Assembly (NCBI GenBank): GCA_018907035.1
Contig: JACCIC010000022.1
Coordinates: 111,001 to 175,000, forward strand
DNA from: Sycobia sp. Sy_11
Taxonomy: Eukaryota > Arthropoda > Insecta > Hymenoptera > Epichrysomallidae
DNA: 64,000 bases
Direction: 5' to 3'
The notes below the pieces were generated by a model. It was given only the letters and a program-made list of their open reading frames with translations, did not search any database and had not been told where the DNA came from. Position 1 is the first letter of the stretch; every line of letters starts with the position of its first letter. This document shows positions 51,050 to 63,480 of the stretch, in pieces. The translations under genes were made by a program, and so were the position numbers.

Positions 51050-51089
<40 letters not shown>
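50731..51089. repeat. Two (GA)n microsatellites
   Basis: GA tracts at 50731-50776 and 51056-51089, separated by unique sequence. A (TTC)n run follows at about 51300-51325. Confidence 0.9.
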
Positions 51090-51091
<2 letters not shown>

Positions 51092-53933
51092 TGAGATTGA
51101 GGAGAATGGGAAGAAGAAGAAACGGAGCAAACTTGGGGTGGTGTGGAATACGACACTACCGTGCTTCAAGCCATAATTGGAATCTTTCTCGAAATTCCTC
51201 AGTCTAAAAGTTATTTGCACAATGGGCATAGTATAATCTCGGCGCACTTTTAAGTGACTTAGCTGCCTTAGCCCTTTGTCTTATTCCGCAATCTGCCGGC
51301 TTCTTCTTCTTCTTCTTCTTCTTCGTCTTTTTTCTACTTCTTATTCTTCTTTTTCTTGCGCTTATTCCTCTCCTTGCCGATGTTGTTCCTTCTCGGTTTC
51401 GTATACGCTCGTTGGGAGGGGATTCAAGTGAATTATTTTTCCGAGGCTCAAGCGAGCACCTTTTGAAAAAAAAACGCCCTTTTTCAACTAATAACGGATA
51501 TGCAAGGTAATTTAATATTTCGATGTTGCCGAATTTCGATTCTCAATATCGGGTCGAAATATTTCTATAGATAACAATTAATAAAATCAATTGATAAATC
51601 TTTACTATATGTGGGCATTTTACAAAATTGCAGTTTAAGGACTTGTAGCCCGAAAACCATCGATTTCTACAGAAGTTTCTGAACACTTGATGCCCTTTAT
51701 ATGAGATAAGACTTTTAGCGTAGATGACGGTATGAAAATTAAAGATAGTGTAGGAATTCCGGAAATGTATAAAAAGAGAAATCAAGAACAGCCAGTCGAC
51801 AGTATTCGAGATTTCGATAAGTATACTGCTGCGATTGTTTTCTGCCGTAACAGGCGGGACGCGTTTTTTATACATCGTTGGTTAAAAGCGGTAATTAGGA
51901 TTGAATTATAAAACGTGGCCAAAAACAAACTGGTCGCTCCGCAAGCCTAATCTGAATTGTAAGCTCAGCCCGGCGAATGAGAACGCGAGGACGCGAAGAA
52001 GCTGCGTATTCGAGCTTCCGAGTAGTGTGGTCGGGCCGTGAGTGTGAAAGTATGCTAAACTTCAACCTCCCTCGATGGAGCGAGATGAGGAGGAGAGACA
52101 GGCGCAACTGCTTGAACAGAATCGATGTTAGCGACGAGGGCGGGTGCAGCGAATGAACGTCCTTCAATTCGTTGCTTATACAAAATGCGCCGGTGCGCTT
52201 GAAACACGCGCTTGATCATAAACTACCATCAGTCATCCTTTCTGCCGCGTTTTCACCAAATATTGTACAATGAATTATACGAGCATGCGGCGGATAATAT
52301 ACTTGAACAATCGCAGAGGGGAAAAATTCACCTCTGCTATGCTATAATTCATTAATTAAAAATATGTTTTATAATCCCTCAACCGAAACTAAATCAATTT
52401 GCAGTTTTAGTAAAAGTCTTTATGCTTTATCTAAGATAAGTCGCTTAGTTAAAGTCTGCGAATGAATTTTTCATGAACTGATAATTTTGGTAACTTTTTA
52501 TAAAATGCTTTAACGTTTAAAATGAATTTCTAACCGTTTCACTAAATTGCTGATTTTCTTAAAGTTCGCACAGCTTAAGCTGCGCTGAATTAACATATAA
52601 TTTACATATACATTTTCATATCACGTTTATGTACGATATGCATTAGGAATTACATTCTCAAAAATCGTATTCATCAACAATATTATAAAATATTAAAACA
52701 AATTTTTTTTTATTTAAAGAAGCAACATTTAATATTGCTAAAGTATTTTATTAACTGCACAAAAATTGAAAAATGCAAGTCGGGCACAGTCTTGAAGGGT
52801 TTGCGAGCAAAGTTTAAATTTATGTTTATGACTTCCCGTAAAATTCTTGCCCGAGTTTCTCGTAGTTTTAATGAGGTCGACCGCTATACTTCCATTCTTT
52901 TTTCAATTGCCCGATTAGTCTTGTTTATCAGGCAGTTTCAGCGAGAGAAACTGTATGAGGACTTACGGGGTAGTCGGCGTTCCTGTAAATTTCACTTTTA
53001 CAGCTGGTAGCTGGGCTCGTAAAAGGAAATTGAATATCAGTCCTTTTTTTCTCCCTTGCCCCTCCCGCGAATTGGAACAAAGGGAAAAGCAACGAATCTA
53101 CGCTAGGGAGGAAAATCGCTCGGGAAAAGATCACTGTATAAGGGATCTGCGAGCGAAAAATTCAAATATGTGCGTGTGTGCGTGCTTGTGTGTGTGTATG
53201 TCTATATTTGCTCGAGTGTAAGTCGGACCTTTGAGTTATACGAAACGACATACCTAGCGAAACATATACATTTCCTGTAGCTGTCGGTCTGCGAATGGAA
53301 TATCCTTATCGATAACGGGAGAGCGAGACTAAAGCGCGTTATTTATACTGCGCGCGGTCGATGGCTACAAAGGAGAAGAGACCGGAGTTGGGGGAGAACG
53401 AGGCGGAGAAAAAGAAAGGGAGGCGCTCGTCGGCGATCGTTCGTCGCTTGCGCTGCGAGCCGAGAACTATTGAAAGGTATTAATTTCGTGTTGCCGAAGA
53501 GAAGTAGGGAGTCATCGTTGTGAATAGCGTTGACCAAATACTGTTTTAACTTCCCCGGCTGTCTATTCCTACAGAAATACAAAAATTGAATTTTAAAGTT
53601 CACGAAAGTTAGCCGGTCACGGCGATTTATCGGAAATAAATAGGTAAATTATCTTATTGGCGGAATAGTTAGCGAATAATTATCGGCAAATCATACCACA
53701 GGTATAATTTTACATGTTTGAGAGATGCCATTTTTTAATAGCTCAAAAAAATATAAGAAAAATCCTCTATACATTGATTCAATAATGCCACAATTATTAT
53801 AAAACACTATCTTTTAGCCTCTTAACGTCTTAAATTCATAACGACGAATGTTCAGTATCCAGAAAGAAAGAGATTTTTTCGCCTCTAATTTTTTAAAAAG
53901 CATTTGAATCCAGTCATACATGTGATCTTCAGC

Positions 53934-53945
53934 CTTAAAGATTTA
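53934..53945. repeat. Left 12-bp direct repeat (putative target duplication)
   Basis: CTTAAAGATTTA, repeated exactly at 55386-55397 on the other side of the Penelope-like element. Confidence 0.75.
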
Positions 53946-54076
53946 CAAAATTTTCGCTAAACACTTGGTGAAACATGTTTGAATATTATATAAAATAATA
54001 AAATAGACACTTGGTTAGTTTCACAAAATTATTTTATTCAATCGACAGCTGTTTCGGCGGTTAAGCCATTTTTTAA

Positions 54077-55141
54077 CAAAGTTATTTTAGATTTAAGAAC
54101 AAATATTACTTACAACTAGAAGGTTTACCTATGGACTCTCCTCTATCACCCTTATTAAGCGAGATATTTATGGCTGACTTTGAATCAATTTTATTTCATG
54201 TTCATTTCTGGTCTAGATATGTCGACGACATTTTTTGTTTATGGACAGGCACAGATAGGCAATTAGATTTATTTCTAACACTTTTCAACTCTTTTCATAA
54301 TAATATTAATTTTACTCTAGAAGTGGAAAAGTCCAATTGCCTTAATTTCCTCGACTTATCAATACATAGAGTCAACAATAAACTCACTTTCAACATCTTC
54401 AGATAACCAACTTTTACAGATGTTTTGACACCTTTTGATTCTAATCAATTCCACAATATTAAATTTAGTGCTTTCCATTCTCTTATCGATAGATTACTTT
54501 CCTTACCTTTAAATAAAATTAATTTTACTAATGAATTAAATATTATTAAAACTTTTGCTAAAAATAATGGTTTTGATGAACATATTATAGACAATTTATT
54601 AGTCAAGAAACGTTTTAGATTACTTCAAAAACATTTTTATGCATGTCCAAAAACAAAAAATGATACATATTGTTATATTAATCATGTACCAGTTGTAAGT
54701 TGAAAAGTTTGTATTTACCTAAAACAATTAGATATCCATACAATTAATTTAAATAAAAATAAACTTAAAAGGTTATTAGTTAACAATGAAGAAAAAACAG
54801 AAACTTCCAAAAAAAGTGATGTCTATGAAATCTGTTGTCTAGACTGTGATGCAATTTACATCGGTCTAACAGGCCGTTCAATTAAAACTAGAATTAAAGA
54901 ACATATAAATTCGATAACGTTTAATAAAAATACTACAGGTATTTCCGAACATTGTATTAATAATTGCCATCAATTAGATATTAATAATTTTAAATTATTA
55001 CATAATATTAAAAAATGTAAAAGATTGGATAGTTTAGAAATTATGGAAATTAAGAAAGCTTTAAATAATAATAAAAATTTCACTAATGATATGACGAATT
55101 TTGTTATTTCTCCTTTACTAAACCTTGCCTCAAAATTTTAA
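54077..55141 (+). pseudogene. Penelope-like RT (C-terminal part) plus GIY-YIG endonuclease
   Basis: One frame runs from 54077 to the stop at 55139-55141, broken only by TAA at 54404-54406 and TGA at 54701-54703. RT motifs seen are GLPMDSPLSPLLSEIF (the family usually has MGSP), then SRYVDDIFCLW with the catalytic YVDD at 54218-54229, then NCLNFLDLSI. The stop at 54404 replaces the Lys expected before PTFTD. The C-terminal domain has SDVYEICC, then CDAIYIGLTGRSIKTRIKEH with YIG at 54857-54865, the GIY-YIG nuclease signature. NFVISPLLNLASKF closes the frame. The N-terminal RT motifs are absent through 5' truncation. The protein would not be made intact. Confidence 0.92.
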
Positions 55142-55292
55142 TTACCTTTAATTACCTTATAATCCGATTTACTGTTATCCTAATATGTAATTTTCCCCAC
55201 TTACAGTTACCCCCACTTTACCGAATAATATTACCGTTATTCTCTTTATATATAAACTTCTTTTATATTATAATTTCACATCTGTATAAGAT

Positions 55293-55330
55293 CTTGAAAA
55301 TGGCTTAACCGCCGAAACAGCTGTCTATTG
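55293..55330 (+). ncRNA. Degenerate hammerhead-like motif in Penelope-like terminal repeat
   Basis: CTTGAAAAT, then GGC-TTAACC-GCC (a 3-bp stem II), then GAA, the palindrome ACAGCTGT (stem III) and C. This is the order of the type I hammerheads reported in Penelope-like elements, but the CUGANGA core is damaged (CTTGAAA), so cleavage is unlikely. The inverted copy lies at about 54039-54074. Confidence 0.45.
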
Positions 55331-55385
55331 AATAAAATAATTTTGTGAAACTCACCAAGTGTCTATTTTATTATTTTATATAATA

Positions 55386-55397
55386 CTTAAAGATTTA
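55386..55397. repeat. Right 12-bp direct repeat (putative target duplication)
   Basis: CTTAAAGATTTA, identical to 53934-53945. Confidence 0.75.
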
Positions 55398-55663
55398 TTT
55401 TAATAGCTGTCCTCCCTCTCTTTGACAACCCCGTGAATTATTAATTATTAAGAATAGCTTTATGTATTAAATATCATTGTTGTACTGGTTCTCTTCGTGT
55501 TGGGAAATGAAAGCTTTATTAATATATGCATAATGAGCAGCGAAGTTAGTCAGTCATCCGTCAGAGATTCTGATGGCTAATAATCATTATATCTATAACG
55601 TTTATATATGTTTTCTATATAATGTTTATATACCTTGGTGGATGACGATGTATATTCATATAT

Positions 55664-55687
55664 TTATATATATATATATATATATAT
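55664..55687. repeat. Short (AT)n tract
   Basis: A run of about 24 bp of AT. Confidence 0.9.
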
Positions 55688-57079
55688 GATGCAGATATAT
55701 ATGATGAGATTAGATTTTCATTATCGATGACTGGTCAAAGTGAAGGAAAGGATAAGTACGGGCATGTAAAAATTTTTAATAATATACATATATGGAATTC
55801 AAAATATCCAAATAAAAACGTTTTCAGAAATGATTTATACTCATATTACCATCATTCCAATAGATCTTACGATATGCATAATTGAAAAAAGTCTACATAA
55901 ATTTCATATCCGAAGTGCAATTATTTTTTAATACAATTAGAATTGTATGATAAGTTCACAGTCCTCATAGTTACCACATAATTACTCTGAGAAGCTGTGA
56001 AATATAGAATGTCTGACAGAATATGGCGGCTACTACTAGTGGAGGTTATGCTTATTTATCAGTGTATCAGCTTTGTAGTTTTTAGTTAGAAATTGCCTTA
56101 TTAATTTATTTTGTTACTACCTTAAAATTTTTACGTACAATTGTTAATATTGTGTTATTGTTAACATTGTTAACAGTTGTTAAAAAAAGTGGTAGAATTA
56201 GTTATAGCTCGATGTTCGATAGATCTTAGAGGTGATCTATGCAAGGATCCTATAACTACTTCTATTACAACTTGCAGCAAGGTTTGAACTGGTCAATACA
56301 TTAATATTGCACAATAATTAGATTTACCAGTATGAATTATAAATTATTTATCTTAAATATTATTGTAATGATCAGTGATGGATTAGCATTATCGTTATTG
56401 AATAGATATATATTTATAACTTCTGAATTTCATTTTCTTTATTATTCTATTCTTAAAATTAAGACCTCAACGTAATTTTCTGGTTTTCGTGGTCTAAAGA
56501 AAGTATCAACTTCGACATTGATAAATAACTCAGTCTTTCACCTCACGAGTCTTTGCATTGCGATTCTTTTTAAACTCAATTATACATAGCTCGCTTCATA
56601 AAACGTTTCTCTTCTTCGTATGAAAACAATAAAATTTACTTATTTCCCCGTAAATTCTATGTAAAAACTGCTGTCGCCTGTAAAAGTAGGTCCACATTCT
56701 GGATTAACCTTAAAGGCATTAACGCAACGGATTATTTTATAGAGGAACTAATTATAAAATCGCATGTACTAAAAAAAAAAGTCTAGACTTCTATCCCATA
56801 TATAACCGCGGTAAATGAGATCCAGATTTATTCATCGATATCGCGGCATAATATTAGATCATGAAAAACGTGTTCAAAGAGTTCTGGTACTTCGAGTGCG
56901 CGTCTAGTAAATAAATTTAGAGAAGCCGCCTGCATTATTCATGCGGCGCTTTCATCCCTCCGTTGAATCGATAAAAAAAAAAAGAAAAAGAAAAAGATAT
57001 AACCGCGCACGTATCGCGCGAAAGGGCAAGTTATCTATACGCTTTAACATCGGGAAACAATTCCCATGCCTCTACATTT

Positions 57080-57536
57080 ATGGCGGTCTAACGAAACCCC
57101 ATAAACAAGAGGCGCAAAGCTGCCGCTGTTCCCGGGCGGATGAGGGAGGGCAGGTTATGTCACTGCGAGCCTCCATACGGAGCCCCCCCCCCCATCCTGC
57201 CGTCCTCGGAAGACGATCGCTCGCGCGTTCAATGGGCGGCTTCTACCTCGCGATAAAAAGAAACACGGATCCGCCGTCGTACGCGCAACGAGTCCGGGAG
57301 AGCGCGCGATAAAGGGCGCGCCGCGGCGTTCGGGCGATAAAACGCGGAGGAGAGGCGCAGGCAGCCGGAAGTGCGCGCGCGCGTCGGGGGAAAGCCGAGA
57401 ATTGACTAGCGCGTTGAAGGAAGGGGGCAGATGCAGGTGTATTTTAGGGGGAGGCCGAGCTGGGTTCGCTCTCCGTGTAACGAAATATAAATCCCGCGAA
57501 GAGACGTTGATAGCTCTTTGTTTTGTAGAGGTGTCT

Positions 57537-57592
<56 letters not shown>

Positions 57593-57930
57593 CTCCGCCG
57601 CAATAGGCAGGGAGAGATGGACGCTCGGGAAACGGGGCAGTTCGCACGATCCGTCTGCCTTCTCTCGCTTGTACCGCAAAATGCGAGGCCCCGTGAATGA
57701 TTTGCAATCGTGTGGCTCCGCGGTGCGACCACTCCCGCCTCTGCTCGATGGGTCAGTGCTCGACGAACTCGCGTTCTGGCGGTTATACCCGTAGGGGGGG
57801 GGGGCATGGCGCGCGCGGCTTTGCGTGAAATGCGTGAAAACACGACGGCGTTTGCGTTGAACTTCACCCGCACCCCAATCTTTCCGTGGAAGTGGAGTAA
57901 ATATTGCAGAGGCTTAGTGAACTCTCGATG
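57080..57930. other. GC-rich island with (GA)n, no gene
   Basis: CpG-dense DNA containing AGTGCGCGCGCGCGTCGGGG, a (GA) tract at 57539-57589 and poly-C/poly-G runs near 57183 and 57797. Open frames up to 174 codons lie on both strands but are low-complexity with no domain. It could be a CpG-rich promoter or enhancer. I see no TATA-plus-start arrangement that fixes a transcript. Confidence 0.35.
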
Positions 57931-58154
57931 AATACTTGTACAAATACGGCTTTTGGATTTTAGTTCACGGAAATATATGGCGAGTTTGGAAGATGACGAA
58001 CCGATTCAAGCACACCGAGTGTCTGCTCGATATAGATTTTACTCTGGGGCATCACTTTGAAAGAAACAAGGGACATTTGAAAATTTATTACTTAAGAGTA
58101 TTTTTTAAAAGAGGATTGAAACATTGGCCGCGGCAGCTGGAAGATCCAATATAT

Positions 58155-58385
58155 TTGGTGGTGGGAGCCACCAGGTTGTTCTTTGATAAGAACTATCTAT
58201 TGATTCTTTTTATTTTCAATTTGTTTATACTTTTATTTTATTCATTAATTTGTTTTTAGTAGTAGTTTTTATTTCTGATGCTTTGCTTGATATTTAGTAG
58301 TAGTTTTTATTCAGGGTTGATTAAAAAAAATGACAGTCTGATTTTCATCGTATTAATATAATAATATTATTTTATAAAGGGTACC
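58155..58385 (+). repeat. Dispersed repeat family copy (3' part)
   Basis: GGTGGTGGGAGCCACCAGGT, then TTGTTCTTTGATAAGAACTA, a T/A-rich middle, then GACAGTCTGATTTTCAT and TTATAAAGGGTACC. This is the order of the family tail seen at 22.96-23.47 and 39.1-39.35 kb. A stretch TAGTAGTAGTTTTTAT is duplicated within it. Confidence 0.5.
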
Positions 58386-58388
58386 CTA

Positions 58389-58396
<8 letters not shown>

Positions 58397-58437
<41 letters not shown>
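58397..58437. repeat. (AT)n microsatellite
   Basis: A pure AT tract directly after the repeat-family copy. Confidence 0.95.
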
Positions 58438-58440
<3 letters not shown>

Positions 58441-59121
58441 TTATTCATTAATTATTATTAATTATGATATTATTCTTCGTCAATGTGCTCGAACCGCACA
58501 TAATTTCGAAATATTATTACTATCTATTACTTTAAAATTATTACTTTAGAATCTATATACTATTTCAATAGTGCTAGAGAAAAAAAAACAGAAAAAACGA
58601 GAAAACTAATTATTAGTTTGTTTTTACATACGAAGAAATTAAAATATTTGCAAGGGGTAGAAAAATCAATGAAGACGATAATTCTATCACGGATATGTTT
58701 ATGAAAATAATCTATCGAGAATCTGTCAAGTAATTTTTAGTGTAATCAGAAAACTAGAAGGAAAATCGCATTATACTTATACGTAAGGAAATGTACTTAC
58801 GCATTTATTGTCCTTGGAAAATCGATAAATTTTATATTAAAACGTATATATTGTTTCAACTTATTCAAACTAGAGTATACGACTGAATTTATTATTTTTA
58901 TTTGCTTTAACTTCTTTACATACGAGTCAATCTCATTTGCCTCGGATTCTCGTCATTTGCAAGCCACGGGATGCCAGACTTAATGTATTCGCCTTTCGCG
59001 AGCGCAATCCCATATACGCAAGAGCACGTGCATTTCTATAATATATATAGCGTTAGAAATTTCGCAAGGTGGTAAAACGACCGTAGTACTAGCACGATTT
59101 GTCTTCCCAGTCCTCGAAATT

Positions 59122-59127
<6 letters not shown>

Positions 59128-59173
<46 letters not shown>
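59128..59173. repeat. (AT)n microsatellite
   Basis: AT tract, interrupted once by TCT near 59172. Confidence 0.95.
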
Positions 59174-59174
<1 letters not shown>

Positions 59175-59199
59175 ATATATATATTTATACACAGAATAC

Positions 59200-59830
59200 G
59201 CTAAATCAAATTCGAAGGCGCCGGAAGATCTCATTGCGAGAGCCAGCCGTCGACGCAGCAGCAGCGCTCGGAATTTCGATTCGAGACAACCGAAGAGGAA
59301 CGGGCAGAATGGTAGTGGGGAGGGAAATGACCGCCTGCTGGCAATACATGGAAATCGACAAAGCGGCGATTTTCTTACCCGCGATACCGTGAACAAGGGT
59401 GGAGGGGCGGGTGAGCGGTCACGAGATATTTCAAATTCGAGTCCCCGTATACCATACGGCGCGAATCGCAGGCGACGAGCTGGCGCGAAAAGGCTCATCC
59501 GTAGTGTACGAGCTCGTATTATACGCTGTGTCGGTAGCCGAGGGACGGGGGGCACGGTACAGTCGTCGGTCGCCGCCATCGTCCTCGTACTCGATGCCAA
59601 TCCAACCCATCCTCCCACCCCCCACCCGAGTCCGGATAGAGCGAGAAAATTTCCTGGTTTTTACGGCGCGCCTTGACGTGAGCGGGCGGAAGCGGGGCGA
59701 GGGAGTGGATGGATGGAAGGGCGGCTTTTTATTAGAGAGGGAGGGCCGCTCTTCCGAATACCTAGTGCGCGCGCACTCGCGTGGGGACAGTCGATCGAGT
59801 TGAAAAATGTCTTTTCATGTGGTCACGAGC
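59200..59830. other. GC-rich non-coding island
   Basis: CpG-rich DNA, for example CGGCGCGAATCGCAGGCGACG. The frames (up to 212 codons on the minus strand) overlap on both strands and run into the (AT) repeat, so I treat them as artefacts. Confidence 0.3.
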
Positions 59831-59907
59831 GATATGTCTTTATACGGTACGTATCGGGAACGATAATAAAAGAGCAATGTCAATCCTCGTGGTGCTGGCA
59901 ATTTCTG

Positions 59908-59908
<1 letters not shown>

Positions 59909-59950
<42 letters not shown>

Positions 59951-60061
59951 TGGATACCACTTACAAGTTATAAATGTATTCCTCTTTCTCCTTCTCTCTC
60001 GCTCTGTGTGTGTATGTGTGTGTGTGTGTGTTTGCGCGCACGCGCGCGCGTATGTGTGTGT
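59909..60061. repeat. (AT)n and (TG)n/(CG)n tracts
   Basis: (AT) at 59909-59947. At 60006-60061 a (TG) run passes into GCGCGCACGCGCGCGCG and back to GTGTGTGTA, a strongly Z-DNA-prone alternating tract. Confidence 0.95.
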
Positions 60062-61049
60062 ATTATTGAGAAATTTGCAGCGAGACAAGAATATATAATA
60101 AATATATTCAAAACATGAATAAGATTATTTAATTTTGAGTGAATTGAATCGTATTATTTAATAAATAGAAAACAAATAGTTACAGTTGATATATATATAG
60201 ATATATATATTCAATCTTCTTGTAAACTTTCCAGGCGAGTTTTTTTCAAGTAGAACATTTCCTGAGCATTCGGCACGCGCTCGGGCTCGCTGAGCGGATA
60301 AAATGATTCGATTCGTGAAATATTCAGTTTGTAACAGAAGTTCGGTAAGGCGATTATATGGAATGGCAGTTGGAAAGGTTTCGGGATATCGAAGAAATAT
60401 TGAAAACATGAAGGAGGCCGCGAGAAGCTTGCATGAACAGGCAGCGACGACGGATACGCGAGCATCGATCTTGCGCTCACCAGAAATTCAACATCCTCTG
60501 TTTCCAATGAATTTTCATTCAATTTTAACGTTTCCGTTTCTTTTTAAAGCAGAGCTCTCTAATTATTATATTATCCAAATGCGTCCCCTTCGATTGTCCA
60601 TTTAAATTTTCATTCAATCAAAATTTCAGTAATAAAAGCGTCGAACCAAAAAAATATGTTTAAAACTTTTATAAAATAATTATTGAAAAATTTCTCATAG
60701 TTTTGAATAAATCTCGAATAGTGCGTTTTTATAGGTTGTCCATGGCTATCAACACAATCTTACTGTTGTTAATTTTGACAGTCGAACACGTTGCTAGTGT
60801 ATTCGTATTCATAAATAAATTTTATTTGCTTTGAGGAATTATGCCCCTTATTTCGCTTCTCGTAGTAAAATTCAGAATAACCAATCAAGGAAAACGAATT
60901 ATGAAACACAAGGCCCCTAGATTGAATTTTCAGCATAAAACGTAAAAATTGATATTTTGTTGGTTCATATTCTGTTGGAGAGGGAGGTTTCGATCACTTC
61001 TGTTTGCTATTTGATCACACTGTATGACCACCCATCTGTCCTATACCTC

Positions 61050-61370
61050 GGTCATCCCTATGCGCGTGCGTGTGTGCGCGCGCGCGTGGGTACGTATGAA
61101 ATGCAGACTAGCCATTCCCAGGCGACTTTGCGCGCGCAGCATGCGGACAAACGCCGCGCGCTGAAAACTCGCGCCGTTAAACTGCAATTACCCGTTCAAC
61201 ATCCTCGAACCGGTTGGATCGACGCCCGCTCGTCCATATCCGTCTGTCGTTTAAATTGCATTAACCCCGTAAACGGACGCTCGCGCTGGCTTGGCGTTCA
61301 GCTTGGGCTCGCCTCAAAAGTCGCATTTCACGTACTAATAAGTCCATTCGAACGCTGGTGCTCGTACCGC
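61050..61370. other. GC-rich block, candidate conserved non-coding element
   Basis: Alternating GCGCGTGCGTGTGTGCGCGC, then balanced CpG-rich sequence such as CATTAACCCCGTAAACGGACG. It ends at the (CT) tract 61375-61438. No coding domain seen. Confidence 0.3.
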
Positions 61371-61371
61371 G

Positions 61372-61374
<3 letters not shown>

Positions 61375-61427
<53 letters not shown>

Positions 61428-61438
61428 CCTCCCTCTCT
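61375..61438. repeat. (CT)n microsatellite
   Basis: A pure CT tract ending in CCCTCCCTCCCTCTC. Confidence 0.95.
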
Positions 61439-62829
61439 TTTGCACTTTCTCACACACACACACGTATCTAAAAACTTGATTTCAGCCAGATTCGTAGTTA
61501 TAAGAGAAAATTCAACGTACCTTGCTGTTTAATGTAGCTAGAAAATATATTTCATTAAAATTATTTTCATCTATGGGTCAAACCGAAAATTTAGAGAGAT
61601 GGTATTTACGTATATACACACGCGAAATATTGTAAATTTGGCAGAATAATCTCTCTTAAGAGATTAAAACTGCATAAATAAAAAAAATTTTAAGATCGAA
61701 GAATTTCTGATTTTATAATGAGAAGACGAGAAAACGTAATAATTGCAATCGTCACTATCAATTTATTTTCATTTAATAGTTTTATAACCCTTTGATGCAC
61801 TATTAAATGTTGCTAAAATATGAAAAAATTACCAGGAGATTATGGTAGTAAGCAGTAAGTATCTCAACGGTGGATCATAGATTTACTAGAGAAATAGATT
61901 ATTCCTAGTTTATTTCATACCAGTGTTCAAAATGATCGTTCTTATATAGGTCTCAATATTTTGTCGATCATATATAACTGTATTACTCATTTATTACGAG
62001 TATACTATTGCCATTTATTTCGAATAGCTTTCACTCACATTACATTAATACAGAGACATTCAATAAACAAAAACAATCGATAATGGAGGAAAATATTAGA
62101 TAAAAGATTGAACTTTACTTTGTAGTTACTGAGCTGCAGAATCGAATAAATAAATACTACACTAAATGTACTTATTTAGTGATTCAGTGTATTTTAAAAT
62201 TATTAATAGAGTTCACATATTTATATTAAGTTGCTAGAATTCATAAGTCATGAAAATAAATTGATACAGATACATGCCATTGGTAAAATATACGATCTTA
62301 TAGGAAAATGACATATCTGCATATCAAAGTAACGTATTTATTATGAATAGATACTTTTTCCTTGTAATTCTGATTTATATAAACGTTTGAATATGTTCTC
62401 GTACTGTTTGAATAGTCTATTAATGAAGAAAATTCTTTGCGTTTCGTTTTTAATTTTAGCCTTACTATTTTTGTACTCATAGATATATAAAATAATTTAG
62501 CGGCGTAATTTATCAGAATATTCTAAAAATCAAATTTATTTAAAATGCTAATCTATAAAAATTTCCAAATAATTTCAAGTAAACCTCTTTGTAGCTTATT
62601 ATTGAAGTTTTAACAAAACATATACATGTATACATCGTATAAAACAAGTGATTATTGCATGAAATAAATCGTGTATGACTTAGGTCTGGTCTTCCTAATG
62701 AATCACTTCATTGATTCGATTTTGGTAGCTCAAGATACTTTTACTATATTACATTCTAAAAACTTAATTATCATTTCCGAAGTTAACCCGATTCGAACTT
62801 AATTCTTTCCATTTCTTCCGTTCCTTCGC

Positions 62830-63480
62830 CGAGACTCTGTCCTAGACCAGACGCTTAGTTAGGACGGCGCAATTATTCCCGTGTCCCCCGCGTATTGCGA
62901 ATCTCATTGCGCGCGCGCATCGCTTCGGCCGCGTTCGAGGTAGGAAACGTTACATTCGGCGCGATGCAGAAACCGGAAGGTGAGCCGAGATTCGCGGCTC
63001 GCAGCCCCGATCGTTATCGGTTTTACCCCATTTCCCCCGGAGCGGGGCACCGGAACCTGCGCGGCCGCCGCGACCCTCGACCCCCGTCGCCCCACCCCGC
63101 CCCGTGGCGGTTATACGAGCCTCCTGGCGAATTCGCCGGCCGCGACGGCGCTCTGGAGCCCCGGCGGGACGTAGCTAATGGACGAGGGTTTGGGGGAGAA
63201 GGTACGGGAAGGGCAGAAAGGAGGATAGGCGGAGGGGGACGGCGGCCGGGGCTGGGCAGGAGGGGGACGAAGGAAAAAGTGCAGGCCAAGGAGTGTACGC
63301 AGGGCTCGAGAAGCGAAAACCGCGTTTCGCGCATTGCCAAAGGATGCTTTGAATTCGACGAGGCGAATTAACGAGCTAACTCTCCTCCCTCCGTCCTCTT
63401 TAACCCGCCCCATCTGCCTTCTGCGCATTCTCTCCTTTCGGCTCTTTGAGGATTCCCTTGCTCTCTGAGCCGAGTAGAGG
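62830..63480. other. GC-rich island near right edge, no gene called
   Basis: The most CpG-dense block in the window (for example CTGCGCGGCCGCCGCGACC). Frames of 105-158 codons are open on both strands with Arg/Pro/Gly-rich, domain-free products. It could be a promoter or first-exon region of a gene reaching past the right edge. I found no splice-and-start pattern that supports this. Confidence 0.3.

Larger units (their letters stand above)
53946..55385 (+). mobile_element. Penelope-like retroelement, 5'-truncated, with inverted termini
   Basis: A 1.44-kb insertion bounded by the 12-bp direct repeat CTTAAAGATTTA. Near both ends is a ~90-bp inverted repeat (about 53984-54073 and 55296-55385). 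It contains AATAATAAAATAGACACTTGG, TTTCACAAAATTATTTTATT and GACAGCTGTTTCGGCGGTTA and differs at only a few positions. Penelope-like elements commonly carry a piece of their terminal repeat inverted at the 5' end, as here. The interior encodes the last part of an RT domain and a GIY-YIG endonuclease. The near-identity of the termini and the mostly open frame suggest a fairly recent insertion. Confidence 0.9.

Noticed and set aside
53343..53603. 86-codon minus-strand frame
   Set aside because: No family motif, and its splice ends do not fit the phase needed upstream of the exon at 37191.
57155..57873. Frames up to 174 codons on both strands
   Set aside because: They owe their length to the (GA) tract and GC-rich DNA (SLSLSL / RERERE). 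No family signature.
58980..59618. 212-codon minus-strand frame
   Set aside because: Includes the (AT) repeat as YIYIYI and Arg/Pro-rich sequence. No domain or splice support, and it conflicts with open plus-strand frames.
62895..63428. 158-codon plus-strand and 105-codon minus-strand frames
   Set aside because: CpG-island translation rich in R/G/P on both strands, with no recognisable protein.
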